DNA of 64,000 nt from Gillisella vitis (GTDB lineage: Bacteria; Pseudomonadota; Alphaproteobacteria; Rhizobiales; Rhizobiaceae): assembly GCF_001541345.2 (NCBI RefSeq), contig NZ_LMVL02000006.1, positions 248,001 to 312,000 of the forward strand. The letters run 5' to 3'. The notes beneath the pieces were generated by a model. It was given only the letters and a program-made list of their open reading frames with translations. It was not told the DNA's origin and searched no databases. The translations under genes and the position numbers were made by a program. This document shows, in pieces, positions 1-9,074 of this stretch (positions are counted from its first letter, which is position 1; the number at the start of each line of letters is the position of its first letter).

Positions 1-509
1 CGATAGAGAGCCTTGACGATTTCGACCCGCTGACGTCCGGCGACGGAGAGGTCGCCGACCATTGCGTAAGGATTGACATCAAGTCGGTAGCTTCGCGAAA
101 TTTCGGCAAGGTCAGCTGCAACCTTGCGCAGGTTCGGAAAGATGCGTCCGGCTCGCGTCAGTCCGAGGCAGACATTCTGAGCCACCGACAATGTCGGCAC
201 CAGCATGAAGTGCTGGTGGACCATGCCGATGCCCAGTGCCATGGCATCGAGCGGCGAGTGCAGGTGGACGATCTCGCCGTTCACCCTGATCTCGCCAGCC
301 TGCGGCTGCTGGAGGCCGGCAACGACACGCATCAGCGTGCTCTTGCCGGCTCCGTTTTCACCGAGCAGCGCGTGGATCTCGCCCCGGCCAACAGAGAAGC
401 TGATGTCGTTATTGGCGACGAATTCGCCGAAGCGCACGGTGATGCCGCGCAACTCAAGTGGCACTGGCATCAGCTCGCAAGCGGGGGAAAGAGCAGGATT
501 GCTGGTCAT
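1..509 (-). CDS. BMP-type ABC importer ATPase (N-terminal part, cut by window edge)
   Basis: This is the ATP-binding subunit of a simple-sugar/nucleoside-type ABC importer, truncated by the left window edge after about 169 residues. Walker A reads GENGAGKST, the Q-loop region is MVHQHFMLVPTLSV, and the signature-like stretch GDLSVAGRQRVEI lies right at the edge. The VHQHFMLV motif is typical of ATPases that pair with BMP-family lipoprotein or periplasmic receptors, which fits the BMP receptor gene ending 7 bp upstream. Family members are usually about 500 residues with two nucleotide-binding domains, so the second domain and the permeases should lie to the left. The ATG at 509 is the first start in frame after the receptor stop codon. 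Confidence 0.93.
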   Translation of the reverse strand, partial: MTSNPALSPACELMPVPLELRGITVRFGEFVANNDISFSVGRGEIHALLGENGAGKSTLMRVVAGLQQPQAGEIRVNGEIVHLHSPLDAMALGIGMVHQHFMLVPTLSVAQNVCLGLTRAGRIFPNLRKVAADLAEISRSYRLDVNPYAMVGDLSVAGRQRVEIVKALY

Positions 510-516
510 ACGAGCA

Positions 517-1515
517 TCATTTCACCATAGAGGTGTCATGCGGCACTTCAAACGTCCCGGCCTTGATGGCGTCGAAGGTCGCATTCACCTTCGCCTGGAC
601 GTCGGCCGGTACACGGTTGCCAAGACCATGGAAATCGGCAAGCTTGATCGAGCCCTTGGCAACGCCATAGGTCCATGCCTTGCTGGTCCATGTCTTGTTC
701 ATGACCGCATTGGCGGTGTCTGTGACGAGCGGACCGAGGTCCCACAACACGCTGGTCAGCACGGCATCCGGACCGAGGTGGTTCTGGTCCGACACGGCAC
801 CGATCGCCAGCACCTTCTTTTCTTTAGCGGCATCGATGACGCCGACGGCCTGTGCGCTTAGCACGTCAGCGCCCTGCTCAACCTGGGCGATGGCAGCTTC
901 CTTGGCCTTTGGTGGGTCGAACCACGAGCCAATGAAGGTGATGAGCACTTTTACCTTCGGATTGACAGCCTCTGCGCCGAGCTTCCAGGCATGGAAATTC
1001 GCCAGCATGTTGGGTGCCGGATTGCCGCCGACCCAGCCGATGATGCCGCTCTTGCTGGCACCGGCGGAGAGCATTCCGCTCAGATAGGCACCCTGATAGT
1101 CCGGATTATCGTAAGTTCCGACATTGGGAGCGACGCTCTGCGCCGTGCCAGCCATGAAGGTCGTGCCGGGGAAGTCGGCAGCGACGTTGAGTACGGCATC
1201 GCCATAGGAGAAGGAATGCGCGAAGATCAGCCCGTAGCCGCGCGAGGCATAGTCGCGCATGACCCGTTCGGCATCGGCATCAGTGACGTTCTCGGAATAG
1301 GCGACCTCGACGCCCAGCGCCTTGCTGGCTGCTTGCAAGCCGTTATAGCCGCCGGCATTCCAGTCATTGTCGCTGATCGGGCCGGGAAGGATCATGGCGA
1401 TCTTTAGCGATTGTTGCGCGGCAGCGGGCATCACTACTGTGACAAGCGACAGCATCAAGGCAATCAGCGCTGCGGTCCGTCTCAAAACGGATAACAAGAG
1501 TGGCGGGGCGATCAT
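517..1515 (-). CDS. BMP-family ABC substrate-binding protein
   Basis: A periplasmic receptor of 332 residues. An N-terminal hydrophobic signal peptide (about residues 1-34, ending PAAA-QQ) is followed by a BMP/PnrA-type fold. The start of the mature protein, LKIAMILPGPISDNDWN, matches the usual BMP opening, in which the 'D.WN' segment lines the ligand site. Family members bind nucleosides, purines or simple sugars. It is co-transcribed with the ATPase ending at the left edge (7 bp gap) and follows the D-threonine-aldolase-like gene by about 70 bp. The nearby adenine-deaminase-like gene makes a purine or nucleoside-like ligand plausible, but that is inference only. Confidence 0.92.
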   Translation of the reverse strand: MIAPPLLLSVLRRTAALIALMLSLVTVVMPAAAQQSLKIAMILPGPISDNDWNAGGYNGLQAASKALGVEVAYSENVTDADAERVMRDYASRGYGLIFAHSFSYGDAVLNVAADFPGTTFMAGTAQSVAPNVGTYDNPDYQGAYLSGMLSAGASKSGIIGWVGGNPAPNMLANFHAWKLGAEAVNPKVKVLITFIGSWFDPPKAKEAAIAQVEQGADVLSAQAVGVIDAAKEKKVLAIGAVSDQNHLGPDAVLTSVLWDLGPLVTDTANAVMNKTWTSKAWTYGVAKGSIKLADFHGLGNRVPADVQAKVNATFDAIKAGTFEVPHDTSMVK

Positions 1516-1584
1516 TGGCTTTTCCTTTCAGGTTCAACGGTCTGGGTTAGCTTGCATCGGCGGGATGGTTTGGCAGTGTTGGCG

Positions 1585-2787
1585 TCAATGTTGGTCATGG
1601 TGCAGCCTCTCCGCGTTCGGCCAGCGGAGCGCGCCTTCGGTCGCCAGGGTGTACGGTGGCTCGCCTTCGACCCCTAGGGCAAGGAGGCCGCCGCTCAGGT
1701 TGGCCACCGGACAGGAATGATTCGGCAGGATCAGAACAGGTGTACCGATGTCGGGACGATTGCCGTCATGGACGAGGAAGGCATGTTCCTCCGACAGCTT
1801 GGCGACCACGAATGGTGTTGCGCGATCTTGCATCCAGGCTTCGCCAAAGCTGTTCGTGGCCGAGGTACCATGGGCACCGAGATCCGATGACAGCAGCTTC
1901 GAGCCGACATTGGCGATGGCATAGCGATTGTTGACGGAGACGATCCGCGCGGCGACAGCCAGTGCGATATCGGCGCGCCGGGCAATTCCAAGCCGGACGG
2001 CTGTCAGGTCGTAGAAAACGTAGTTGCCGGGGCGCACCTCGTTGATATCGTCGAAGCCTGCATTGGCCAGCAGCGTTGGCGTGCTGCCCACAGATATCTT
2101 TGGAACGGTGATACCGGATATGTGCAGTTTCTGGCGTAACGCGCGCAGCAGGTCGATTTCGTCTCCCGCGATAGCACGGATGGCCTCGGGGTCCGCTGCG
2201 CCATAGGCATGGCCGGCATGGGATAGCAGCCCGGCGAAATCCAGCCGTGGATCCCGCTCGATCGCAACGGCAAGTGCCACAGCACCCGGATCATGCGGAT
2301 CAACGCCGCAGCGATGCAGCCCGACATCGACCTTGAGAAAAACCGAGGCGCGGGCTTCACAACGCACAGCGGCCCGCGAAAGGACATCAATCGTCTCGCT
2401 GCTGTCTGCGATGAAGCGGATGTTTGATGGGCCTCCGGCGGCCTCGATCAGCGTAGTGGCAGTCGCCAGCGAAACGAGCGGGTATGCAAGCGTGACCGGA
2501 GCAAAGCCCGCACGCAGCAGCATCAGGGCTTCGTGCGGCGTGGCGGTGGTGAAGCCCGCCGCACCCGTTTGTCTCTGCAGGCGGGCAATACCCAGGCTTT
2601 TGTGAGTCTTGACATGCGGATGTATGGCAGCCTTGCCTCCGACAATGGCCGCCATATGCGTTATATTGTTGCGCAGAGTTGGCATGTCGACCACCACCCG
2701 CGGCTGATCCAGCCGCTCAAAGCCGAGAAAACGGCTGCTGAGCCCTGGTTCGTCAGGCTGAGTGTTAGGGACTTGCTTTGCTGTCAT
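1585..2787 (-). CDS. D-threonine aldolase / D-serine dehydratase-like PLP enzyme
   Basis: A fold-type III PLP enzyme of 400 residues with an alanine-racemase-like N-terminal barrel and a D-serine-dehydratase-like C-terminal domain. The HPHVKTHK motif (residues 56-63) contains the predicted Schiff-base lysine, K60. The C-terminal LPNHSCPVANL supplies the metal ligands H357 and C359 characteristic of D-threonine aldolases and eukaryotic-type D-serine dehydratases. The family cleaves D-beta-hydroxy amino acids to glycine and an aldehyde, or dehydrates D-serine. It sits in the same minus-strand run as an N-carbamoyl-D-amino-acid hydrolase, so it may act on the released D-amino acid. The exact substrate is not readable from the sequence. 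Confidence 0.88.
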   Translation of the reverse strand: MTAKQVPNTQPDEPGLSSRFLGFERLDQPRVVVDMPTLRNNITHMAAIVGGKAAIHPHVKTHKSLGIARLQRQTGAAGFTTATPHEALMLLRAGFAPVTLAYPLVSLATATTLIEAAGGPSNIRFIADSSETIDVLSRAAVRCEARASVFLKVDVGLHRCGVDPHDPGAVALAVAIERDPRLDFAGLLSHAGHAYGAADPEAIRAIAGDEIDLLRALRQKLHISGITVPKISVGSTPTLLANAGFDDINEVRPGNYVFYDLTAVRLGIARRADIALAVAARIVSVNNRYAIANVGSKLLSSDLGAHGTSATNSFGEAWMQDRATPFVVAKLSEEHAFLVHDGNRPDIGTPVLILPNHSCPVANLSGGLLALGVEGEPPYTLATEGALRWPNAERLHHDQH

Positions 2788-2843
2788 AACATGCTTTCGT
2801 TGTTTTAAGCCCCGTGCTTACAGGCACCGCATCCACGGGATAC

Positions 2844-4709
2844 CTAGAAGACCACGGCGTGGGTCTCGCCGGTTTGCACGTTGACGAGGCCCTCAGGTGC
2901 ATAGTCGCTTGGCGCTACGAGCACCCAGCGCCAAGGTGCACAGGTGAGCGTCGCGAATGCCAGCCTTTCGGGAAAGCCCGGTGACCAGCGTGGCTGGAAA
3001 GTCGGCTCGTACATCCAGTCGATCTTTTCACCTTCGGCGTAGAGCGCCTGCATTTCCTCATGCAGCGCTTCGGCGGATCGGCAGCTCATCAGGCCGGCCA
3101 CCTCGTAACGCACGCGGGCGACGAGTTCGCCTTCACGCACCAGCGCCCAGCCGCCGTCATTGTCCGCGACGGCATTGACGGCCTTGGCCATCGCCTCGTC
3201 GCAGGAGCCGACGCTCCAGATGTTGTGCTTGTCATGTGCCATCGAACAGGCCAGTGCTGTTCCTGATGTTGCTGGCCCGCAGCCGAGCCAGAACATTTTT
3301 GACACCCCGGCCTTGCCGGAATAGCGGTCGATGATCGAAAATTTGGTGATGTTGCGGCTTGCATCGCGCTGGACGAGCCCGTCCTTTACCGGCAATTCGA
3401 AGGTGAGGAAATCGTCAGTCCAATGAAACGGGCGCAGGACAGCCGCCATCATTGTCTCGCGTCCTGCTTCGGCCTTGATGGCAAAGTCATCGGCGGTCAA
3501 CGCCCGCCCGATATTGACCGTCTTGGTGGCCCAGTCTGGCCAGTCGATCCGTGGGACCTCCGGCAGATAGGTTTTGCCGTCCGAGACTTGGCGGCCGTCG
3601 GCCCAGACTTTGGCAATCTGAAATGTCTCGACATCCGATAGAAGCACAATGTCGGCATAGCGACCCGGAGCGATCGAGCCGACCCAGGGCGTAAGGCGCA
3701 TGTGGCGTGCTGGATTGATCGTCACGCACTGGATGGCAATTTCAGGCGCTAGCCCCGCTTCAATCGCCAGCCTGACATTATAGTCGGTTGCCCCGAGTTT
3801 CAGCGTGTCGGAAGCCGACCGGTCGTCGGTGGTCAGCGCGATCTGCGACCAGTCGGAAAGCCCGCGATCGAGCAGCCCGCGGATGACCTCCGGCAGGCTG
3901 TGTGGGCGCAGCTCCATGAACAGACCGTGGGTGAGTTTTTCCCAGAATTCTTCGACCGTCCACGCCTCATGGTCGGAAGAGAGCCCGGCAGCGGCAAAGG
4001 CGTTGATGGTCGGGAGATCACGGATGCCGGCTGCATGGCCCTCGACGACGGCGCGTTTTTCGAAAGTGGCGCGGATCATGCCCCAGAGGCGGTCGTAGGA
4101 GGGATTTTCCGGGTTCCAAACGGCCGGCCAGTCCATGACTTCATCAAGTCCGGCGGTCATCAGGCTGTCTTGCAAAAAGGCCTTTTGCTCATCGTAGCCA
4201 AAATAGCCGCCGCCATGCTCATAGGCGGTCGGCGGCACAGCGGAGCCCGGCAGCGGAAAGATCTTTAGCGGCGAACCAGCTTCGCGCGCCTTCAGCCAAA
4301 ATTCTAGCGTCTTGGGGCCGTTGACATTGGAAAATTCGTGGCTCGCCTCGCAGGTCCAGGTATTGCCGCGGGGCAGCACCAGAGCCGCCTCCCATTCCGG
4401 CGTCAGATGCGAGCTTTCAATATGCTTGTGGACTTCGCCGAGACCGGGCACGGCGGCAAGTTCCGGTTCATGAATTCGCGTCTCGACCTCGCCCGGATAG
4501 CTGCCAGCCTTGCCTACATAGGCGATGCGGCGGTCCTTGATGATGATTTCCTGGTCTTCTGCCCAGCTGCGCGTGGCAACATCGAGCAGGCGGCCGACGC
4601 GCAGGGCGACGTCTGCCTTCAGCTTGCCGAGTGCCACCAGCGTCAGGCGCTGGCGGATCAGGATCTCATTAGCAGCGTCGATGGCGATGTCTGCGAGTGG
4701 CTGGGTCAC
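2844..4709 (-). CDS. Adenine-deaminase-like amidohydrolase
   Basis: A 621-residue member of the adenine deaminase (Ade) branch of the amidohydrolase superfamily. Metal-site residues are recognisable: H94-x-H96 in a VHKHIESS context, H124-E125 (ASHEFSNV), H225 (EGHAAG), the SSDHE stretch at 244-248, and TTDDR at 294-297. A C-terminal adenine-deaminase domain follows, with GRYADIVLL near residue 350. Canonical Ade enzymes convert adenine to hypoxanthine. This one differs around the first motif: it has GLGEVHKHIESSH where family members usually have GLID-H-HIESSM. It may therefore be a paralogue for a modified purine or another ring substrate. Its ATG overlaps the stop of the regulator upstream (ATGA), indicating translational coupling. 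Confidence 0.85.
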   Translation of the reverse strand: MTQPLADIAIDAANEILIRQRLTLVALGKLKADVALRVGRLLDVATRSWAEDQEIIIKDRRIAYVGKAGSYPGEVETRIHEPELAAVPGLGEVHKHIESSHLTPEWEAALVLPRGNTWTCEASHEFSNVNGPKTLEFWLKAREAGSPLKIFPLPGSAVPPTAYEHGGGYFGYDEQKAFLQDSLMTAGLDEVMDWPAVWNPENPSYDRLWGMIRATFEKRAVVEGHAAGIRDLPTINAFAAAGLSSDHEAWTVEEFWEKLTHGLFMELRPHSLPEVIRGLLDRGLSDWSQIALTTDDRSASDTLKLGATDYNVRLAIEAGLAPEIAIQCVTINPARHMRLTPWVGSIAPGRYADIVLLSDVETFQIAKVWADGRQVSDGKTYLPEVPRIDWPDWATKTVNIGRALTADDFAIKAEAGRETMMAAVLRPFHWTDDFLTFELPVKDGLVQRDASRNITKFSIIDRYSGKAGVSKMFWLGCGPATSGTALACSMAHDKHNIWSVGSCDEAMAKAVNAVADNDGGWALVREGELVARVRYEVAGLMSCRSAEALHEEMQALYAEGEKIDWMYEPTFQPRWSPGFPERLAFATLTCAPWRWVLVAPSDYAPEGLVNVQTGETHAVVF

Positions 4710-5362
4710 GCGATGTCCTCGATGGAAGAGTTGGTTGTACCGGGCCTCTCCAGGCAGACGGAAAGAATACGGGCCGGCTGGTCGGTGGTTGAGGAAAAGC
4801 CGTGTTCACTGGCACTGTCGAAATAGACACTGTCGCCGACCTGCAGCACGACAGGGGCGTAGGGCTCCATGAAAAAAGTGACCGCTCCGCCAATGACGTA
4901 GACGAATTCCTCCGCCTTATGGGCGCTGCGCACGGCCTTCTGATTGGCGGCAAGGCCGGGAATGTCGATAACCATCGGCTGCATTGACTTTTCCGCAAGT
5001 CCGGCGGCAAGAGCCTCGTAGACGCCCATCTTGTTGGTGTAAGTGGTGCCTTGGCCGGCGCGGGTAATCACCCGGGCGGCGGCGGCAAAGCTCTGGGTAG
5101 AGCCGCCGAACAGTTCGGCGAAATCGATATCGAGACCTTCGGCGAGCCTTACCAATACGCTATAGGCCGGCGTCGACTGGTTGTTCTCGATCTTTGACAA
5201 AGACGATATCGATACGCCAGTGCGGCGCGAGACCTCGGCCAGCGTCCAATTGTTGTCGCGGCGGATGCGCTGTAGGACCTGCCCGATTGGCGCACTGACC
5301 TGTCTGTCGAGCGTGCGGCCGTCTGTTGCCAATGCGGGTTCTGGGTTCTTTTGCAATGTCAT
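4706..5362 (-). CDS. XRE-family HTH regulator with C-terminal cupin
   Basis: A 218-residue regulator. A lambda-repressor-like HTH (about residues 28-82, including TLAEVSRRTGVSISSLSKIE) is followed by a cupin_2 ligand-binding barrel (about residues 140-205, with EFVYVIGGAVTFF and VGDSVYFDS). The architecture is that of PuuR/SutR-like regulators controlling polyamine or small-metabolite genes. The start is supported by GGAGG 10 bases upstream. It lies inside the catabolic operon, between the carbamoylase and the amidohydrolase, and is translationally coupled to the latter. It is the natural candidate to control this operon, perhaps through the palindrome at 10129-10149, though nothing in the sequence proves that link. 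Confidence 0.93.
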   Translation of the reverse strand: MTLQKNPEPALATDGRTLDRQVSAPIGQVLQRIRRDNNWTLAEVSRRTGVSISSLSKIENNQSTPAYSVLVRLAEGLDIDFAELFGGSTQSFAAAARVITRAGQGTTYTNKMGVYEALAAGLAEKSMQPMVIDIPGLAANQKAVRSAHKAEEFVYVIGGAVTFFMEPYAPVVLQVGDSVYFDSASEHGFSSTTDQPARILSVCLERPGTTNSSIEDIA

Positions 5363-5376
5363 TCAATCCTCCTGCG

Positions 5377-6312
5377 TCAAACCTCGACGACAGCCCCCTT
5401 GCGCTCGACGATCAGACCATAATGCGACGGCTCGCGGTGCCGGGCAAAGTCGAAGATCGTGCGCTTATAGAGCGTACCCATATCGAGATCGCATCGGGCG
5501 CTGATCAGCTCGTCGCCGGTGCTCGAGGCCATGGCGACAATCTGGCCGGACGGCGCGACGATCATCGAAAGACCGATCATGTTGGAGCCCTCTTCGAAGC
5601 CGCTCTTGGCCGCCGCGGCCACCCAAGTGGCGTTCTGGTAGGCACCGGCCTGCAATGACAGCTGGTGGTGAAAGCCCGTAAATTGGTCGAAGTCGAAGAC
5701 CCCAGTATGGTCGTCGGGCGTGTTGTAGCCGACGCAGACCAGTTCGGCACCCTGGAGTGCCATCACCCGGTAGGTTTCGGGCCAGCGACGGTCGTTGCAG
5801 ATGCACATGCCCACGATGCCATCGAGCGTCCGCCAAACTGGGAAGCCGAGATTACCCGGCTCGAAATAACGCTTTTCCAGATGCTGTGACGCTCTACCCT
5901 CGACCGGCTCCGCATGGCCCGGAAGATGAATTTTCCGATACTTGCCGACGATTCCTCCCTTGCTATCGACGATGATCGCGGTGTTGAAATGTCGTGTATG
6001 GCCTTCCTCCTCGGCAAGCTCGGCATAGCCAATGTAAAAGCCGATGCCGAGGTCTTTTGCCGCATCGAACAGTGGCTGCGTCTCCGGTCCCGGCATGTCG
6101 CGCTCAAAAAAACTGTCGATTTCAGCTTGATCGGACAAAAGCCAGCGCGGGAAGAAGGTGGTGAACGCGAGCTCAGGAAAGACGACGAAGTCGGCTCCGC
6201 GTGACTTTGCCTCGCGCAAAAGCGCGATCTGTCGCCTGACCACTACAGTGCGGCTGTCGGTGCGGGCAATCGGACCCATCTGCGCGCAGGCAAGGTTGAT
6301 AAAGCGGCTCAT
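5377..6312 (-). CDS. N-carbamoyl-D-amino-acid hydrolase (nitrilase superfamily)
   Basis: A cytoplasmic enzyme of 311 residues that hydrolyses N-carbamoyl-D-amino acids to the D-amino acid, CO2 and ammonia. The Glu-Lys-Cys triad is at E47 (FPELAFTTFFPRW), K127 (KYRKIHLPGH) and C172 (CICNDRRWPE). These positions and the flanking motifs, including QHLEKRYFEPG and FHHQLSLQAG, match what I recall of the Agrobacterium D-carbamoylase of about 304 residues. In hydantoin pathways the enzyme follows a hydantoinase. No hydantoinase is present here, but an amidohydrolase lies two genes downstream. The gene is only 3 bp from the preceding ABC ATPase gene, so it is clearly part of the importer operon. Confidence 0.95.
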   Translation of the reverse strand: MSRFINLACAQMGPIARTDSRTVVVRRQIALLREAKSRGADFVVFPELAFTTFFPRWLLSDQAEIDSFFERDMPGPETQPLFDAAKDLGIGFYIGYAELAEEEGHTRHFNTAIIVDSKGGIVGKYRKIHLPGHAEPVEGRASQHLEKRYFEPGNLGFPVWRTLDGIVGMCICNDRRWPETYRVMALQGAELVCVGYNTPDDHTGVFDFDQFTGFHHQLSLQAGAYQNATWVAAAAKSGFEEGSNMIGLSMIVAPSGQIVAMASSTGDELISARCDLDMGTLYKRTIFDFARHREPSHYGLIVERKGAVVEV

Positions 6313-6315
6313 GGC

Positions 6316-7401
6316 TCAGTTATCCTTCTTCTTGGCCCGATCTTCATGCGGCAGGATGGCGCTATGGAGCGGATTGATCGACAGGTGGACCGTCGCGCCC
6401 GCTGCGTAGGGTGACTCGATGTCGCCGAGCGCCACCAGCTCTCCGGCCGGACTTTCGCAATGATACTGATAGCTGCGGCCGAGAAACGTGCGAAGCCCGA
6501 TGGTGGTCTCGATCCCTTTGCCAGACGCATCTGGGCTCAGGCCTTCCGGGCGTGCCGCGATCAGCCCTCGGTCGGGGATTTCGCCATAGTCGGTTGCCGA
6601 AATGACGATTTGGTTGCCGCCATCGAACATCACTTCAACGTTTCCATCGCTCAGGCGATTGATGACACGAAAGGGCAGGATATTGTCAAAGCCGACGAAA
6701 CGGGCGACGAAAGCATTGGCCGGGCGGCGATAGAGCATCTCCGGCGTATCCATCTGGACGATGCGGCCCGCATCCATGATCGCCACCTGGTCGGAAATCG
6801 AGAATGCCTCTTCCTGATCGTGGGTTACATAGACTGCGGTGCGCGCGCCTTCCATCTGCAGACGGCGAATCTGCACACGCATGTCGACGCGCAGCTTGGC
6901 ATCGAGATTGGACAGCGGTTCATCGAACATCATCAGGGGCGGATCGATGACCAGCGCGCGCGCCAGTGCCACGCGCTGCTTCTGGCCACCGGACAGGGCT
7001 GCCGGGAGCCGGTCGGCTAGATGGCTCATGCCGACAATATCCAGCATGTCCATGGCACGCCGGTGCCGCTCGGCTGTGGTGATACCACGCTGCTTGAGGC
7101 CAAAACCGACATTGTCGATGACGGAGAGATGCGGCAGCAGCGCATAGTTTTGGAAGACGAGGCCGATGTCGCGCTTGTACGCTGGTAGGCTGGTCAGCTC
7201 CCGTTCGCCTAGCCGGATCGAACCGGCGGAGGGTTGAAGAAAGCCAGCGATGAGACGAAGCGTTGTCGTCTTGCCGCAACCGGATGCGCCGAGCAGCGAG
7301 ATCAACTCGCCGCTTTTTACCGTCAGGTTCAGATCGTCGAGGATCCGGGTCGCGCCATAATGGGCGGAGATGCCGGTCAAAGAAAGGGTGGGGCTGGTCA
7401 T
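6316..7401 (-). CDS. POPT-type ABC importer ATPase (PotA-like)
   Basis: An ATP-binding subunit of 361 residues of the spermidine/putrescine/opine class. Walker A is GASGCGKTT, the signature LSGGQKQR, Walker B MMFDEPLSNLDAKLR, and the H-loop YVTHDQEEA. A C-terminal TOBE-like regulatory region (about residues 240-350) follows. It energises the two permeases encoded just upstream (4 bp gap) and takes ligand from the binding protein at 9075-10100. The neighbouring carbamoylase suggests a nitrogenous ligand such as an N-carbamoyl or ureido compound. That is inference from context. Confidence 0.95.
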   Translation of the reverse strand: MTSPTLSLTGISAHYGATRILDDLNLTVKSGELISLLGASGCGKTTTLRLIAGFLQPSAGSIRLGERELTSLPAYKRDIGLVFQNYALLPHLSVIDNVGFGLKQRGITTAERHRRAMDMLDIVGMSHLADRLPAALSGGQKQRVALARALVIDPPLMMFDEPLSNLDAKLRVDMRVQIRRLQMEGARTAVYVTHDQEEAFSISDQVAIMDAGRIVQMDTPEMLYRRPANAFVARFVGFDNILPFRVINRLSDGNVEVMFDGGNQIVISATDYGEIPDRGLIAARPEGLSPDASGKGIETTIGLRTFLGRSYQYHCESPAGELVALGDIESPYAAGATVHLSINPLHSAILPHEDRAKKKDN

Positions 7402-7405
7402 AGGT

Positions 7406-8191
7406 CTATCTCATGACTTTCGACAGGCCGAGTGTCCGTTCGACGAGTATGATGACGATTGCCGTCAACAGCATCAGCAGCACGGAGACTGCCGCAACGG
7501 ACGGGTCGAAATGTTGCTCGACATAGGTGAACAGGTTGATCGGCAGGGTGCTGACGCCGGGGCCGGTGAGGAACAGGGAGACCGACACGTCGTTCATCGA
7601 GGAGATGAAAGCCAGAATGAAGGCGGCAACGATGCCGGAGCGGATATTGGGCAGCACCACGACGAAGAAGGTTTTGAGCGGCGAACAACCAAGTGAGATC
7701 GCGGCTTCCTCGACACTGAAATCGAAGCCTGCAAGACTGGCTCCGACCACCCGGACGGCATAGGGAATGGCGATGATCGTGTGGCCGATCATAAGCGCCG
7801 TCATGACCGACAGCTCCAATGTGACGATGACTGATTTCAGCAGCGAAAAGCCGAAGACGATTTCCGGCACCAGAATCGGTAGGAAGAAGATCGATCCGAA
7901 CCAGCCGGGAATGGCCGAGCGGTAGCGCGCCAGCGCATAGGCGACAGGAATGCCAACCAGCATGGCAAAGCCTGTGCCGATCGTTGCGATCACAAAGCTT
8001 GTCTTGAAACTATCCATAAAGCTCTGGTTTTCCAGAACGAAGGAGAACCAGCGGAATGAAAGGTCCTGCGGCGGGAAGGCGAGGAAGCTGCCATTGGTCA
8101 GCGATGCGCCGAAGATGATGACCAGTGGTGCCAGCAGGAAGAAGAAGACGAAACCCGTCATGATCCGGCTGAAAAGAGAGGTTGTTGGCAT
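7406..8191 (-). CDS. POPT-type ABC permease (PotC-like)
   Basis: An inner-membrane permease of about 261 residues with six predicted hydrophobic segments and the cytoplasmic EAA loop VEEAAISLGCSPLKTFFVV near residue 175, which docks the ATPase. It resembles PotC/YdcV-type subunits. The start is placed at the ATG at 8191 because AGGAG lies 8 bases upstream. An ATG at 8206, overlapping the previous stop codon, would add five residues but has no good ribosome-binding site. It is the second permease of the importer, between the first permease and the ATPase gene. Confidence 0.93.
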   Translation of the reverse strand: MPTTSLFSRIMTGFVFFFLLAPLVIIFGASLTNGSFLAFPPQDLSFRWFSFVLENQSFMDSFKTSFVIATIGTGFAMLVGIPVAYALARYRSAIPGWFGSIFFLPILVPEIVFGFSLLKSVIVTLELSVMTALMIGHTIIAIPYAVRVVGASLAGFDFSVEEAAISLGCSPLKTFFVVVLPNIRSGIVAAFILAFISSMNDVSVSLFLTGPGVSTLPINLFTYVEQHFDPSVAAVSVLLMLLTAIVIILVERTLGLSKVMR

Positions 8192-8202
8192 GATCGTGCT
8201 CC

Positions 8203-9039
8203 TCATCCAACCGAAGGGTTGAGGCGGCGGGCCGCATATTGACCGACGAGCACGACGCTAAAGGTGATGGCCACCATGACGACGGCGATGACGCCTGCCG
8301 AATCCCAGTCAAAACTGACCATGGCCTTTTCGTTGAGCAGGGTCGGCAGGATGGTTTCCGCTTCGCCGCCGAGCAGCCGACCGGTGGCGAAGGCGGCAAG
8401 CGAACCGGTGAAGACCAGCACGCCGCCGACAAGCAGCCCCGGCGCGATCAACGGCAGGGTGACTTGCCGGAACAGGCGGGCAGGCGTCGCGCCAAGCGAG
8501 GTCGCGGCATCGATGATGCTCTGATCGATTGCCTCAATCACACCGAGCAACGCCAGGATGGTCAGCGGCGTGAACAGATAGACAAGGCCGACAATCAGCG
8601 ATCCTTCGGTAAACAGCAGCGGCACGGGCTGGTCGACGAGTCCAAGCGAGAGCAGGAAAGAATTGACCATGCCATTGCGGCCGAGAATGACCATCCAAGC
8701 AAAGCTCCTGACAAGAGCGCTGGTTAAAAGCGGAAACACCGCACAGACCAAAAGAACCTGCCTCTTTACGCCTTTGGTCCGCGCGATAACGCTCGCGGCG
8801 ACATAGCCGAGCACGAGTGAGAGGATCGTGGTGATCAGGGCGATGCGGATGGACCGCACGATGACGGTGATATTGTAGTCGTAACTGAAGAACTGCCGGA
8901 AAAGCACAAGCCGATCGCCGACCGGCCCGATCGTCCCGGTGAAGGTCTGGATCACCGGCAGGACGAGCAGGGCGAGGATGATCAACGTCCCCGGTAGGAC
9001 AAGGATGGCAGGCAGCCCACGGCCGAGCTTCGGTTTCAT
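8203..9039 (-). CDS. POPT-type ABC permease (PotB-like)
   Basis: An inner-membrane permease of 278 residues with a hydrophobic N-terminal helix, several further membrane segments and the EAA loop IDAATSLGATPARLFRQV around residue 190. It resembles PotB/YdcU-type subunits and would pair with the PotC-like permease 11 bp downstream to form the channel. It follows the binding-protein gene by 35 bp, with no clear terminator between them. It is therefore expected to be co-transcribed from the promoter region near 10130. Confidence 0.93.
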   Translation of the reverse strand: MKPKLGRGLPAILVLPGTLIILALLVLPVIQTFTGTIGPVGDRLVLFRQFFSYDYNITVIVRSIRIALITTILSLVLGYVAASVIARTKGVKRQVLLVCAVFPLLTSALVRSFAWMVILGRNGMVNSFLLSLGLVDQPVPLLFTEGSLIVGLVYLFTPLTILALLGVIEAIDQSIIDAATSLGATPARLFRQVTLPLIAPGLLVGGVLVFTGSLAAFATGRLLGGEAETILPTLLNEKAMVSFDWDSAGVIAVVMVAITFSVVLVGQYAARRLNPSVG

Positions 9040-9074
9040 TGGATAGGTTTCTCCAAACGCTGTTGGTCAGCGGA

